A DNA stretch of 64,000 bases from Gordonia spumicola (GCF_009932475.1 NZ_BJOV01000003.1:806001-870000); one strand, 5' to 3'. Shown: positions 43,424 through 53,160, counted from the first letter of the stretch. Notes: generated by a model not told the origin, from the sequence alone. Made by a program: numbers and translations.

Positions 43424-44581
43424 CTACCCAGCGAAGCGCAGCCATGCTCCGGTCGCGGCGACGGATGCGGCCGCCGACAGGGCGGCGACGGACGCGAGCA
43501 GCGGGACCGAGTCGGCGACGACGAGGATCACCGCGATCTCGGCGACCAGCACCGCGAACGCCGGGAGCGCGCCGCGCGCATGATTGCGGGCGATCGCGGC
43601 CAGCAGCATCAACTGCAGCACGGCCAGCAGGGCCCCCGTGAGCGCGAACAACCACATCAACGACGCGACTGGCCGATAGTCTTCGGAGATCACCGCCGGA
43701 ACGAGTGGCCCACCGACAGCCGCCGCACCGGTCACACACAAACCGATCCCGGCGAGAACGGCGAGCGCACGACGCAGGGCGTCCGACGACCGGACCGGAT
43801 CGGCCAGCCGCGGGTACACGACCACCCCGATGGCCTGCGGCAGCCAGAACGCGGCCTTGGTCGCGACGGCGCCGAGCGCGTAGACACCCGCGTCGGATGC
43901 CGTCAGCACCGACCGGGACAGCAGCAGGTCGACGGACACCGCCACGATCATCACGAACTGCACGCCGGATGCGGCGAGCACGTCCGCGAGCGCCACCCGC
44001 GAGTGAGCGGCCACGTCTTCCCGACGGCGGTCACGTGCCGCGACGACCGCGACGACGACCGCGGCCACGACCGTTCCCGCGGTTCCCGCAGCGAGCGCGC
44101 CGGTCGGACCGCCACCGGAGACGACGGCCCCGACGACCGGGACCGACCGCAGCACGCCGACGCACGCCAACACGAGTCCGAGCACCCCGAACCGACCCGA
44201 CCCCTGCAGGAGTCCCTGCCCGCCCGCGATCACGGCGAGCGGCGCCGCACCGGCCAGTGCCACAGCGGTCGGAACCAAGGCCGTGTGAGCGATCGTCATC
44301 ATCACGGCGACACCGGCCGCCGAACAGCAGGCGACGAGCACCGTGACCACACCGATCAAACGCCACAGCCGACTGCGCGACGTACCGCCGACGACCTCCC
44401 TGGCGACGACTGCCTGCAGTGCGAGCGCGGGCACCGACAACACGAGCATCGCGGCGTTCAGGACGGAGAACTCGCCGAACCCGTCCGGCCCGAGGACACG
44501 GCTGGCGGGCACCTGAACCAGGTAGGCCAGGAGATTCGCGAGGAGTGTCCCCGCCGTCACCGACCCGAGTGCCCGCACCAT
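43424..44581 (-). CDS. Oligosaccharide flippase-like (MATE/MOP superfamily) protein
   Basis: A 385-residue polytopic protein with about 12 TM helices. The opening GSVTAGTLLANLLAYLVQVP then SRVLGPDGFGEFSVLNA is the signature of the polysaccharide-biosynthesis/flippase branch (a helix, then A/S-R-x-LGP-x-GFG). It probably moves lipid-linked sugars across the inner membrane. The start MVRALG fits the family; upstream ATGs at 44620 and 44638 would add a non-conserved tail. GC-rich, core-like codons. Convergent with the HD gene and divergent from the CitE-like gene. Confidence 0.82.
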   Translation of the reverse strand: MVRALGSVTAGTLLANLLAYLVQVPASRVLGPDGFGEFSVLNAAMLVLSVPALALQAVVAREVVGGTSRSRLWRLIGVVTVLVACCSAAGVAVMMTIAHTALVPTAVALAGAAPLAVIAGGQGLLQGSGRFGVLGLVLACVGVLRSVPVVGAVVSGGGPTGALAAGTAGTVVAAVVVAVVAARDRRREDVAAHSRVALADVLAASGVQFVMIVAVSVDLLLSRSVLTASDAGVYALGAVATKAAFWLPQAIGVVVYPRLADPVRSSDALRRALAVLAGIGLCVTGAAAVGGPLVPAVISEDYRPVASLMWLFALTGALLAVLQLMLLAAIARNHARGALPAFAVLVAEIAVILVVADSVPLLASVAALSAAASVAATGAWLRFAG

Positions 44582-44670
44582 GCCCACCAGTGTGCCGGGT
44601 CGGGTGAGGGTACACTTCATCGACTGCAATGTCCCCACCTTGACCTCGACCGAGTAGGCGCTTCACCTCG

Positions 44671-45585
44671 ATGTACGACACCGAACCATTCCACGAGCCC
44701 GATCCGGCCGACGTCGGATCCCGGATCGATCCGGTCCTTGCACGCAGTTGGCTGCTCGTGAACGGTGCACAACACGACAGGTTCGAGGCCGCGTCACGGT
44801 CGCGCGCCGACATCGTGGTGCTCGACATCGAGGACGCCGTCGCCCCCAAGGACAAGGACAGCGCGCGCGCCAACGTCGTCGCATGGATGGAGGCGGGTCA
44901 CTCGGACTGGGTCCGCATCAACGGATTCGGCACACCGTGGTGGGCCGCCGACATCGAAGCGCTCGCCCCGACGTCGATCGGCGGCGTGATGCTGGCGATG
45001 GTCGAGTCGGTGGACCACGTCACGGAGACGGCGAAGCGTCTGCCCAACATCCCCGTCGTCGCCCTGGTGGAGACGGCGCGCGGGCTGGAGCGGATCACCG
45101 AGATCGCCTCGGCGAAGGGCACTTTCCGCCTCGCGTTCGGCATCGGCGACTTCCGGCGCGACACCGGCTTCGGCGAGAGCCCGATGACGCTGGCCTACGC
45201 CCGCTCGCGATTCACCATCGCCGCGAAGGCAGCCAACCTGCCGTCGGCGATCGACGGACCGACCGTCGGCTCCAACCCGCACAAGTTGAGCGACGCGACG
45301 GCGGTGAGTGCGGAGTTCGGCATGACCGGCAAGATCTGCCTGACGCCCGACCAGTGCGCGGCCGTCAACGAGGGCCTCTCGCCGTCCTTGGACGACATCA
45401 GCTGGGCACGCGACTTCTTCACCGAGTTCGAGGCGGACGGCGGCGAGATCCGCAACGGCTCCGACCTGCCGCGCATCGCACGCGCCACCAAGATCCTCGA
45501 TCTGGCGCGGGCGTACAACATCGTCCCGAACGACTACGAGATCTCCGATCACTCACCCGCTCCGACGGACACCTACCACTTCTGA
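44671..45585 (+). CDS. HpcH/HpaI aldolase / citrate-lyase beta-like protein (CitE-like)
   Basis: A 304-residue TIM-barrel lyase. Motifs: IVVLDIEDAVAPKDKDSAR (substrate/Mg-binding D-x-E-D-x-V), the RING-type segment WVRINGFGTPWW, VALVETARGLERI and FGIGDFRRDTGFG. No citrate lyase alpha or gamma genes are present, so it is the stand-alone CitE-like type, which cleaves or makes acyl-CoA esters such as malyl- or citramalyl-CoA. Its stop is five bases before the start of the next membrane-protein gene. Confidence 0.87.
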   Translation: MYDTEPFHEPDPADVGSRIDPVLARSWLLVNGAQHDRFEAASRSRADIVVLDIEDAVAPKDKDSARANVVAWMEAGHSDWVRINGFGTPWWAADIEALAPTSIGGVMLAMVESVDHVTETAKRLPNIPVVALVETARGLERITEIASAKGTFRLAFGIGDFRRDTGFGESPMTLAYARSRFTIAAKAANLPSAIDGPTVGSNPHKLSDATAVSAEFGMTGKICLTPDQCAAVNEGLSPSLDDISWARDFFTEFEADGGEIRNGSDLPRIARATKILDLARAYNIVPNDYEISDHSPAPTDTYHF

Positions 45586-45589
45586 CCGA

Positions 45590-47239
45590 ATGCTCTACCT
45601 GGTCAGCGCCCTGCTCACGGCACTGATCTGCGCACCCCTGCACGGCGGCTACCTGATCTACCGCGACGCCGTCGCCGTCCCCCGGTTCGCGCTGACGCCG
45701 TCGGCGTTCGGGATCGACGGCTCGGCACCGCGTGCGGTGCCGCAGGACGCCGTGCTCGGAGTCCTGTCCCGGGTGGTGGACGGCGGCTGGCTCGTCGCGC
45801 TGCTGACGACGGCGGCCCTGTTCGGGGCAGGCATCGGCTACGGCAAGCTCGCGCGGCGGCTCGTCCCCTCGGCCGGAACGTCGGGCTCGGTCGCCGCGGC
45901 AGTGGTCGCTGTCTGGAATCCGTTCGTCGCCGAACGCCTGCTCCAGGGTCAGTGGAGTCTGCTGCTCGGCTACGCCGCCCTCGCCCCGATCGTGATCGCG
46001 GTGGCCGACGGCCATCGTTGGGCGACGCTCGCCTGGTTCGCCGTCGCCGGGTTCACTCCGACCGGGTCCGTTCTGGCGATTGTCGTCGCCGCCGTCGCCG
46101 CGTTCGCGACCGGAACGCGGAGGCGAGGCGCCGCATGGATGGCACTGTCGTGGCTGGTCACGGCGTCACCGTGGCTAGTGGGAGCCGTCGTGTCCTCGGC
46201 GTCCGGATCATCGGGCGGCGCGAGTGCGTTCGCCCTGCGCGCCGAGCCCGGGCTCGGATCGGTCGGGACCGCGCTGGGCCTCGGCGGCATCTGGAACGCC
46301 GAGGCCGTACCCGCCAGCCGCACGTCCGCATGGGCGGCGGTCGCGACCGTCGCACTGATGTCGGTGGTCGTCGTCGGCTGTGTGGAGCTTCGACGCGCCC
46401 GGCACCGGACGATCCGGGCACTCGCGCTACTCGCGGGCGTCACAGTGCTGGTCACGGTGCTGGCCGCCACCGGGCCGGGTCTCGCGGTGATGGACGCCGC
46501 ACTGGCTCACGTACCGGGCGCGGGGCTGCTGCGCGACACCCAGAAGTACCTCGCGCTAGCGGTTCCGTTCGTCGCCGTCGCCGCCGCGGCCGCCGTCTCC
46601 CGACTGCGCCGGTCGGTGCCCGCAGGATTCGCCGCGGGCGCGGTCGCCCTGCTGGTGATCGGACCGCTGCCCGACCTCGCATGGGGCGTCGGCGGCGCGA
46701 TCGCGCCGGTCCGCATCCCCGCCGACTACGCGACGGTCGTCGGCATGATCGACGACGATGGCACCGGCGTCGCACTGTGGCCGGAGTCGAGCGTGCGCAC
46801 GCTCACCTGGACCCGCGGACCGTCATTGAGCCCGTTGCCCCGGATGGTCGACGCCCCGGTGATCTCCGGCGGCGGCCTGATCGTCGACGGCCGGACGTAC
46901 GACGCGCCGAGCGGCCGCACCGCTGAGATCATGTCCGCGGTCCGCCGCGGCGACGTCCACGCCCTCGCGAGGCTCGGCATCGGCTGGGTGATCAGCGAGG
47001 AGGCCACGCCCCCCGGCGGACTGGACGCGGCCGACGAGGTGTTTCACGGTGAACATCTGCGCCTGTTCCGCGTTTCCGACGCCTCCCCCGCACCGACGCC
47101 CGGGGTCCTCGCCTGGACCTCGGCGATCACCGCGACGCTCCTGTGGTTCGCGGCGCTGCTCGCGGGCCCCGCGGCGTGGATTCAGCGCAGGGTCGCGAAG
47201 ACGGCTTCGAAGCCGTCCGCCGTCGACGACCACGAGTAG
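45590..47239 (+). CDS. GT-C-like polytopic membrane protein (Rv0226c-like)
   Basis: A 549-residue membrane protein with about 11-13 TM helices and a C-terminal soluble segment (residues about 380-500) before a last TM. Sequence such as VWNPFVAERLLQGQWSLLLGY matches the conserved loop of actinobacterial GT-C-like membrane proteins in the AftD neighbourhood; the M. tuberculosis relative is Rv0226c. It likely transfers or handles a lipid-linked sugar. The last 19 codons overlap the convergent glycosyltransferase gene by 58 bases. Confidence 0.8.
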   Translation: MLYLVSALLTALICAPLHGGYLIYRDAVAVPRFALTPSAFGIDGSAPRAVPQDAVLGVLSRVVDGGWLVALLTTAALFGAGIGYGKLARRLVPSAGTSGSVAAAVVAVWNPFVAERLLQGQWSLLLGYAALAPIVIAVADGHRWATLAWFAVAGFTPTGSVLAIVVAAVAAFATGTRRRGAAWMALSWLVTASPWLVGAVVSSASGSSGGASAFALRAEPGLGSVGTALGLGGIWNAEAVPASRTSAWAAVATVALMSVVVVGCVELRRARHRTIRALALLAGVTVLVTVLAATGPGLAVMDAALAHVPGAGLLRDTQKYLALAVPFVAVAAAAAVSRLRRSVPAGFAAGAVALLVIGPLPDLAWGVGGAIAPVRIPADYATVVGMIDDDGTGVALWPESSVRTLTWTRGPSLSPLPRMVDAPVISGGGLIVDGRTYDAPSGRTAEIMSAVRRGDVHALARLGIGWVISEEATPPGGLDAADEVFHGEHLRLFRVSDASPAPTPGVLAWTSAITATLLWFAALLAGPAAWIQRRVAKTASKPSAVDDHE

Positions 47240-48309
47240 TCGCCCGACCGAGCGCGGGCTGCGGCCCCGAGGTCGGCGAGTCGCCGCGGACTGTCCACGA
47301 GTGCGGCCACCGCCTCGGTGAGACCGTCGAAGTCGTCCGCGAGCAGCCCTGTCACACCGTCGACGATCGAATCGTTGAGCCCGGCCGAGGCCCGGTAGCC
47401 GACCGTCGGCACGCCGTGCTGCGCGGCCTCGATCACCGCCAGGCCCCACCCCTCCTTACGGGACGGCATCAGGTGCAGATCGGCCGCGGCCAGCAGTTCG
47501 TGTTTCTCCGCGTCGCCGACGTGCCCGTGGAAGCGCACCCTGTCGTCGATGCTCAACTCCGCGGCCGCGGCACGCAGTTCGTCGTCCCACCAACCTCCGC
47601 CCACCACATCGAGATGGACGTCGACGCCGCGGTCCCGCAACCTCGCCACCACGGCCAGCGCATGTTCCACCTGCTTGTGCGGGACCAGCCGGGAGACGAC
47701 GATCAGCCGCCGTCGAGGGTGCGGCGCCCGCGTGGGCACGCCGTCGGGCACCGGATCGATCCCATTGCACACCACGGTGATCCGGCTTCGGTCCACGCCG
47801 AGGTCGACGAGTTCGGCGGCCGACGGCTCCGACACCGTCACATAGCGGTTCCGCCGATGGACGCGCGGGGACAGGCGCGATTCGACGAACCAGCCGATGC
47901 GGGACAGGACGGGCCCGGCCACCGGCCACTGCTCCCGGTGGCAGTGATGGACGAGCACGACGGTCGGGGCGCCGGCCACGATCGATGCGAAGAACGGCAC
48001 TCCGTTCTGGGTGTCGACGACCACGTCCGGACGGTATCCGGCGAGCCTCCCGCGGCCGAACCGGGCGGCGGTCAGGGTCGCCGCCGTGCGCAGGTAGACG
48101 GTGAGCCGTCCGCCGCCCCGGAGGACACGCATGCCGTCGACCATCTGCTTCCGCGGAGCGCCCGGATAGTCCGCGGTCACGAAGGTGACGCGGTATCCGC
48201 GTCGGGCGAGCTCCGCGCCCACCCGTTCGAGATAACGTTCACTCCCGCCGCCCTGCGGGTGGCCGGTGTCGCGCCAGCACAGCAGCAGGACGTCGGCCGG
48301 GGGATTCAC
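47182..48309 (-). CDS. GT4-family glycosyltransferase (Rv0225-like)
   Basis: A 375-residue retaining GT-B glycosyltransferase. The N-terminal domain starts VLLLCWRDTGHPQGGGSERYLE (donor/acceptor glycine loop); the C-terminal domain has RLIVVSRLVPHKQVEHAL, FHGHVGDAEKHELLAAAD and the E-x7-E element PSRKEGWGLAVIEA. The start GTG (VNPPADVLLL) is selected because the strand begins right there; the frame upstream overlaps the divergent methyltransferase. The sugar donor is unknown. M. tuberculosis has the same gene trio, Rv0224c-Rv0226c. Confidence 0.87.
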   Translation of the reverse strand: MNPPADVLLLCWRDTGHPQGGGSERYLERVGAELARRGYRVTFVTADYPGAPRKQMVDGMRVLRGGGRLTVYLRTAATLTAARFGRGRLAGYRPDVVVDTQNGVPFFASIVAGAPTVVLVHHCHREQWPVAGPVLSRIGWFVESRLSPRVHRRNRYVTVSEPSAAELVDLGVDRSRITVVCNGIDPVPDGVPTRAPHPRRRLIVVSRLVPHKQVEHALAVVARLRDRGVDVHLDVVGGGWWDDELRAAAAELSIDDRVRFHGHVGDAEKHELLAAADLHLMPSRKEGWGLAVIEAAQHGVPTVGYRASAGLNDSIVDGVTGLLADDFDGLTEAVAALVDSPRRLADLGAAARARSGDYSWSSTADGFEAVFATLR

Positions 48310-48337
48310 TCGATCCAGGGTATGCGACGCTGGGCCC

Positions 48338-49081
48338 ATGACCGCGTCCAGCTTCGCCCGCCGAGCCACCCTGGCCCGTTCGGTCCGACTGTTCCGCGAG
48401 TTCCGCTACGAACAGCCCGACCCCGACCGCTTCTACAGCGCGCTGGCGCAGGACACCGCGCAGATGGTCTCCGACGTCCACGGCCCGATGGCCGGCACGT
48501 CCGTCCTGGATGTCGGCGGCGGTCCCGGCTTCTTCGCCGACGCGTTCACCGCACGCGGTGCACAGTACCTGTCGGTGGAGCCCGACGCGGGCGAGATGCA
48601 CGCTGCCGGACTCGACCACCGGACCGCGGTTCGCGCCCAGGGCCAGCAGCTCCCGTTCGCGACCGGCAGTGTGGACGTCTGCTATTCGTCGAACGTCGCC
48701 GAGCACACCGACCGCCCGTGGGAGATGGCCGACGAGATGGTCCGGGTCACCCGACCCGGCGGCACGATCGTGCTCAGCTACACCCTGTGGTGGGGCCCGT
48801 TCGGCGGGCACGAGATGGGTCTGACGCACTACGCGGGCGGTCACCGTGCGGCCCGTTGGTACACCGAGAAGCACGGTCGTCCCCCGAAGAACCTGTTCGG
48901 GGAGTCACTGTTCCCGATCACCGCCGCCGCCGGCCTGCGATGGGCGCGCACCACCCCCGACGCGACCCTGCGGGCCGCGTTCCCCCGCTATCTCCCACGC
49001 TGGGCGTGGCCCGTCGTCCGCGTCCCCGGCCTCCGCGAGGTCGCGGCAACCAACCTGGTCATGGTGCTGCGACGCCACTGA
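48338..49081 (+). CDS. SAM-dependent methyltransferase (Rv0224c-like)
   Basis: A 247-residue class I methyltransferase. The SAM-binding motif I reads VLDVGGGPGFFADAF, motif II is YLSVEPDAGEM, and VDVCYSSNVAEHTDRPW is the acidic motif IV-type loop. The C-terminal part with TLWWGPFGGHEMGLTHY is conserved in the mycobacterial relative. The substrate is unknown, probably an envelope glycan or lipid made by the neighbouring glycosyltransferase, from which it is divergent with a 28-base gap. Confidence 0.87.
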   Translation: MTASSFARRATLARSVRLFREFRYEQPDPDRFYSALAQDTAQMVSDVHGPMAGTSVLDVGGGPGFFADAFTARGAQYLSVEPDAGEMHAAGLDHRTAVRAQGQQLPFATGSVDVCYSSNVAEHTDRPWEMADEMVRVTRPGGTIVLSYTLWWGPFGGHEMGLTHYAGGHRAARWYTEKHGRPPKNLFGESLFPITAAAGLRWARTTPDATLRAAFPRYLPRWAWPVVRVPGLREVAATNLVMVLRRH

Positions 49082-49164
49082 GTGCTCGGCAACCGGCCTG
49101 ACGTGCGGCGTTTCGACTCGATGCCTCGGCTGGCGCCTCGGAATCGGCTCAACGACCGGAGAGG

Positions 49165-49656
49165 CTACCTCGGTAGGGTGGCCGCGCACGAGATCGGGCC
49201 GCCCGACGACGTCGACGAGGCCAGCAGGTCCTCTCCCTGCATGATCGTGCAGGTGATGCGGCCGCGGACCACGATGCCGGTGAGACGGGCCCGGCGGTCG
49301 GAGACCGTGGTCTTCTGCTGCCACGGGGTGCCCGTGACCACCACGACCGTCATCGAGGTGCCGCTGCGGTACGACACCCCGACGACGTCGCCGTCGCCGG
49401 TGAACTGGTAGGTCACGGTTCCGGGTTCGCCCGTCGGCCGGGTGTGGGTGGACGTCGGCGTGGAACTGGTGGTGCTCGGCCGTTCCGACGACGACGTCGC
49501 ACTCGACGACGGCGTGCTGGTGACCGTGGCAGCGCCCGTGTCCGACGACGAGGTGTCGCGGAACACGAGCACTGCCACCACGATCAACACGAGGAGAGAC
49601 AACGCGACCGCCAGTGACAGGACGACGGTCCGCCCGTTGTTCTTCCCGTTGCTCAT
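49165..49656 (-). CDS. MmpS-like transport accessory protein
   Basis: A 163-residue protein with one N-terminal TM (VVLSLAVALSLLVLIVVAVL), a long Ser/Thr-rich linker (residues about 37-77) and a C-terminal beta-sandwich starting VTYQFTGDGDVVGVSYRSG, with the two cysteines ITCTIM and PISCAA placed as in the MmpS family. MmpS proteins assist MmpL transporters; here it follows an ABC permease with a four-base overlap (ATGA), so it probably serves that transporter. Confidence 0.78.
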   Translation of the reverse strand: MSNGKNNGRTVVLSLAVALSLLVLIVVAVLVFRDTSSSDTGAATVTSTPSSSATSSSERPSTTSSTPTSTHTRPTGEPGTVTYQFTGDGDVVGVSYRSGTSMTVVVVTGTPWQQKTTVSDRRARLTGIVVRGRITCTIMQGEDLLASSTSSGGPISCAATLPR

Positions 49657-52220
49657 CCCTCGACGATAGCCTCCAGCGGCCGCGTGCGGGCCGCTGTCAC
49701 CGCAGGCCACAGGGCCGCGATCACGCCGACGACGGCCGCTCCGACGAGCGTCCCGCCGATCAGACTCCACGGGATGACGACGCCCTCGAGTCCCCAGTAG
49801 GCCAGGGTGCGGACCAGCGGGATGCCGATCGCGAGGCCGAGGACGGCTCCGAGCAGGGCGCCGAAGACCGCGATGTACGTCGACTCGAGGTAGATGGACC
49901 GGCGAACCTGGGCGCGGGCCATGCCGATCGCACGGAGCATGCCGATCTCCCGCTTGCGCTCCACCACCGACAACGCGAGCGTGTTGATGATGCCGAGGAC
50001 CGCGATCACCAGGGACAACCCGAGGAGGGCGTACAGCGTGACCATCATCTGGTCGATGTTCGACGAGATCGAGTTCTTGAACTCCTCGCGGTCCTGGATC
50101 TGGGCGATCAGATACGGGGCCGTGGCGTCCTCCAACTGAGTTCGCAGGTCCCCGAGGGAGACGCCCGGACGGCCCTTGACCCACACGAACTGCGCCGACC
50201 GCATGCTCTCGACAGGCACCAGCTTGTCGTACAGGTCGTCGCCGATCATGTACGTCCCGGCCATCTCGCTCGACTCGTAGACCCCGACGATCGGGACGGC
50301 GATCTCGTCGCCGGTGAGCGAAGTGACGGTCACCGTCTCGCCGAGCTTCCAGCCCCTGTCACTGGCCGTCCTCTCGTCGACGGCCATCCCGTCGCCCGTC
50401 ACGTCGACGACGCCGTCGATAGGCGTGATCGTCGCGACGTCGGAGAACTTCCCGCCGATGGCCGCCGTCAGGTACGTCTGCTCGCCACCGATCTTGGCGA
50501 CGGCGAACGCCTGCGTGACCACGGTCTGCGCGCCGGGGGCCTTGCGGATGGCGTCGGCGATGCCCAGCGGCATGTTGCCGCCGTTGGTCCCGCTGACGAC
50601 GTAGTCGGCCTTGACGCCCTTGTCGACCGCCGAGTTGACGGTGCCCTTGAACGACGTACCGAGGATGCCGATCACCACGACGAGCATCAGCCCGAGGGTC
50701 AACGCGAACGCGGTCGCCGCACTCCGACGCGGATTGCGGACGGCGTTGGTCCTGGCGAGGCGCCCGACGGTGCCGAACGGCTTCTCGAAGAGTCCACCGA
50801 GCACACTCACGAACGGCTGCGACAGTGCGGGCGCGCCGAGCACGATCGCGACCACGGCGAGGAGTGCGCCGATCGCGACGATGAGGGCGCGGGTCCCGCC
50901 TTCGCCGAGTCCGCCGATCACCAAGGCCGCGACGGCGAGCACGCCGAGGATCGCGCCGATCAGCGTGCGCTTGCGCAAGGAGCCCGCGCCCGGTTCGACG
51001 GCGCTCTCGCGCATCGCCTCCACCGGCGGGATCCTGGACGCGCGCCGCGCCGGGATCCACGCGCTGAGCATGGTCACGATGACGCCGACGAACACCGCGG
51101 ACGCGATGGCGGCGACGCCGATCTCGATGCCGTTGGACGGCAGACCCTGCGACTTCGTGAATGCCAGCATGCCTGCGGCGATGGCCGCACCGAGGCCGAG
51201 GCCGATCACGCCGCCGAGGACGCCGACGAGCAGCGCCTCGGTCAAGACCGACCGCGAGACGTCTCTGCGGCTGGCGCCGATGGCGCGCAGCAGTGCCAGT
51301 TCCCGGTTCCGCTGGGCGACGATCATCGAGAAGGTGTTGTAGATGATGAACGTTCCGACAAGCAGTCCGATCGCGGCGAACGCCAACAGGATGTAGCGGA
51401 AGATCGTCAGGAAGTCGCCGATGGCCGCCTTCTCGTCGTCTCGCACCTGATCGCCGGTCCGGACCTTGTACAACTCATCGACCTTCGTCGCGTCGCCGAG
51501 CGCCGCATGGACGCGGTCGCGCAGCTCGGTGTCGGACACGCCGGGCACCGCCGTCATGTCGACGACCGCGACGTAGTCGCCGTCGGAGAAGTAGTCCTTC
51601 GCCGTCTGCTGATCGAACTGGATGCCGACGTACCCGCCGGTTGACGACGACAGGTCGGTGATGCCGACGACGATGACGTCGATCGGATCGGACACTCCGG
51701 TGCCGAGGACGACCTTCGTCTTCGAGCCGACGTGCAGGCCTGCCTTGTCGGCGGCGGTCCTGTTGATCGTGATCTCGTTCTCGGCCGTCGGGGCCCGACC
51801 CTCGACGAGCTTCATCGAGTCGCCGATCGCCTGATCGGGCGGCAGGTACGCGGACGCGACGCTCGGCGCGCCGCCGGTCTGGATGGCCTTGCCGGACGAG
51901 TCGGCGACGGTCACGGGGCCGCCGTAGTTCTCGACGAGCTTGTCGATGCCGAGCTGCGCCTTCGAGTCGCGGAGTTTCGTGACCAGCTCGACCGGAACGC
52001 CCGGCGCGTCCCGATCGGCGGCGCTGACCTCGACGGACACGCCCTGGGCGACGTTGTCGAAGATCGCGTTGAACGCGTTCGACACGGTGGATGTGAAGAT
52101 GACGGCCGCCGCGACGAAGCTGGTGCCGAGGACCACCGAGAACACGGTGAGCACCAGGCGCAGCTTGTGGGAGGCCAGGCTCCGCGTGGAGACCTTGCGC
52201 ATGACCGAGCCCATGGTCAC
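49653..52220 (-). CDS. ABC transporter permease, FtsX/MacB type
   Basis: An 855-residue permease with two FtsX-like units. TM1 (LVLTVFSVVLGTSFVAAAVIF) is followed by a MacB-type extracytoplasmic domain (about residues 45-255), three TMs (with the conserved MIVAQRNRELALLRAIGASR), four further TMs, a second extracytoplasmic domain, and the last FtsX triplet (SVVERKREIGMLRAIGMAR). The GTG start overlaps the ATPase stop by four bases. It probably exports or extracts an envelope lipid, lipoprotein or drug. Operon order: ATPase, permease, MmpS-like protein. Confidence 0.92.
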   Translation of the reverse strand: MTMGSVMRKVSTRSLASHKLRLVLTVFSVVLGTSFVAAAVIFTSTVSNAFNAIFDNVAQGVSVEVSAADRDAPGVPVELVTKLRDSKAQLGIDKLVENYGGPVTVADSSGKAIQTGGAPSVASAYLPPDQAIGDSMKLVEGRAPTAENEITINRTAADKAGLHVGSKTKVVLGTGVSDPIDVIVVGITDLSSSTGGYVGIQFDQQTAKDYFSDGDYVAVVDMTAVPGVSDTELRDRVHAALGDATKVDELYKVRTGDQVRDDEKAAIGDFLTIFRYILLAFAAIGLLVGTFIIYNTFSMIVAQRNRELALLRAIGASRRDVSRSVLTEALLVGVLGGVIGLGLGAAIAAGMLAFTKSQGLPSNGIEIGVAAIASAVFVGVIVTMLSAWIPARRASRIPPVEAMRESAVEPGAGSLRKRTLIGAILGVLAVAALVIGGLGEGGTRALIVAIGALLAVVAIVLGAPALSQPFVSVLGGLFEKPFGTVGRLARTNAVRNPRRSAATAFALTLGLMLVVVIGILGTSFKGTVNSAVDKGVKADYVVSGTNGGNMPLGIADAIRKAPGAQTVVTQAFAVAKIGGEQTYLTAAIGGKFSDVATITPIDGVVDVTGDGMAVDERTASDRGWKLGETVTVTSLTGDEIAVPIVGVYESSEMAGTYMIGDDLYDKLVPVESMRSAQFVWVKGRPGVSLGDLRTQLEDATAPYLIAQIQDREEFKNSISSNIDQMMVTLYALLGLSLVIAVLGIINTLALSVVERKREIGMLRAIGMARAQVRRSIYLESTYIAVFGALLGAVLGLAIGIPLVRTLAYWGLEGVVIPWSLIGGTLVGAAVVGVIAALWPAVTAARTRPLEAIVEG

Positions 52221-52996
52221 TGCGCTCCTGCCGAAGCGCCGCCCGCGCCGTCGAGATTCTTCATGACTTCGAAGACGTCGTCCGCCGACGGGCGCACCAG
52301 TTCGCGCACCAGCTGGCCGTCGGCCAGGAACACGACGCGGTCCGCGTACGACGCGGCCCGCGGATCGTGCGTGACGATGACGACGGTCTGCTTGAACTCG
52401 TCGGTCGCCGCCCGCAGGATGCTCAGCACCTCGCCCGACGACCGGGAGTCGAGGTTGCCGGTCGGCTCGTCACCGAAGATGATGTCGGGACGTCCGACGA
52501 GGGCCCGGGCGCATGCGACGCGCTGCTGCTGACCGCCGGACAGCTCACTGGGACGATGCCCGAGGCGGTCGCGGAGACCGAGACGGTCGACGACCGTCTC
52601 GAACCACTCCTGATCGACCTTGCGGCCCGCGATGCCCTGCGGCAGCGTGATGTTCTCCTCCGCGGTCAGCGTCGGGACCAGGTTGAACGCCTGGAAGACG
52701 AAGCCGATGCGGTCGCGCCGCAGCTTGGTCATCTCCTTGTCGCCCAGGCCCGAGAGTTCCACGTCGCCGATGCGGACGCTTCCGTCCGACGCGGTGTCCA
52801 GGCCGGCGAGGCAGTGCATCAACGTCGACTTGCCCGACCCGGACGGGCCCATGATCGCGGTGAACTCGCCCGCTCCGAAACCGATGGACACGCCGCGCAA
52901 TGCGTGCACGACGGTGTCCCCCGCCCCGTACGTCTTGGTCAATCGGTCGGCGCGCGCGGCGACTCGACCGTGCTGTTCTGCAGCTGCGTGTGTCAT
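52217..52996 (-). CDS. ABC transporter ATP-binding protein, LolD/MacB type
   Basis: A 259-residue ATPase. Walker A GPSGSGKSTLMH, Q-loop VFQAFNLVPTLTAEEN, signature LSGGQQQRVACARAL, Walker B IIFGDEPTGNLDS and H-loop VTHDPRAASYADR are all intact. The Q-loop and signature style are those of the MacB/LolD class, which pairs with FtsX-fold permeases like the one downstream. The start MTHAAAEQH is chosen over an ATG eight codons upstream by family length. Confidence 0.94.
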   Translation of the reverse strand: MTHAAAEQHGRVAARADRLTKTYGAGDTVVHALRGVSIGFGAGEFTAIMGPSGSGKSTLMHCLAGLDTASDGSVRIGDVELSGLGDKEMTKLRRDRIGFVFQAFNLVPTLTAEENITLPQGIAGRKVDQEWFETVVDRLGLRDRLGHRPSELSGGQQQRVACARALVGRPDIIFGDEPTGNLDSRSSGEVLSILRAATDEFKQTVVIVTHDPRAASYADRVVFLADGQLVRELVRPSADDVFEVMKNLDGAGGASAGAQ

Positions 52997-53066
52997 GCCG
53001 TCCAGAGTCGCAGAGATCACGCACCCGCGCTATCGGGATCTACCCTGACCCGACCCCGAAAACGAC

Positions 53067-53140
53067 AGAAGACCTTTCGACTCGCTCCGCTCGCTCAAGG
53101 AGCGGGCGGGGCGACACCCTACCGAGTCGAAAGGTCTTCT
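53067..53140. terminator. Terminator downstream of pckG
   Basis: AGAAGACCTTTCGACTCG pairs exactly with CGAGTCGAAAGGTCTTCT (18 bp). The loop contains a second, smaller repeat (CTCCGCTCGCTCA/GGAGCGGGCGGG). It starts 20 bases past the pckG stop. Confidence 0.85.
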
Positions 53141-53160
53141 AGACGGTTGCTGTATGCCTG

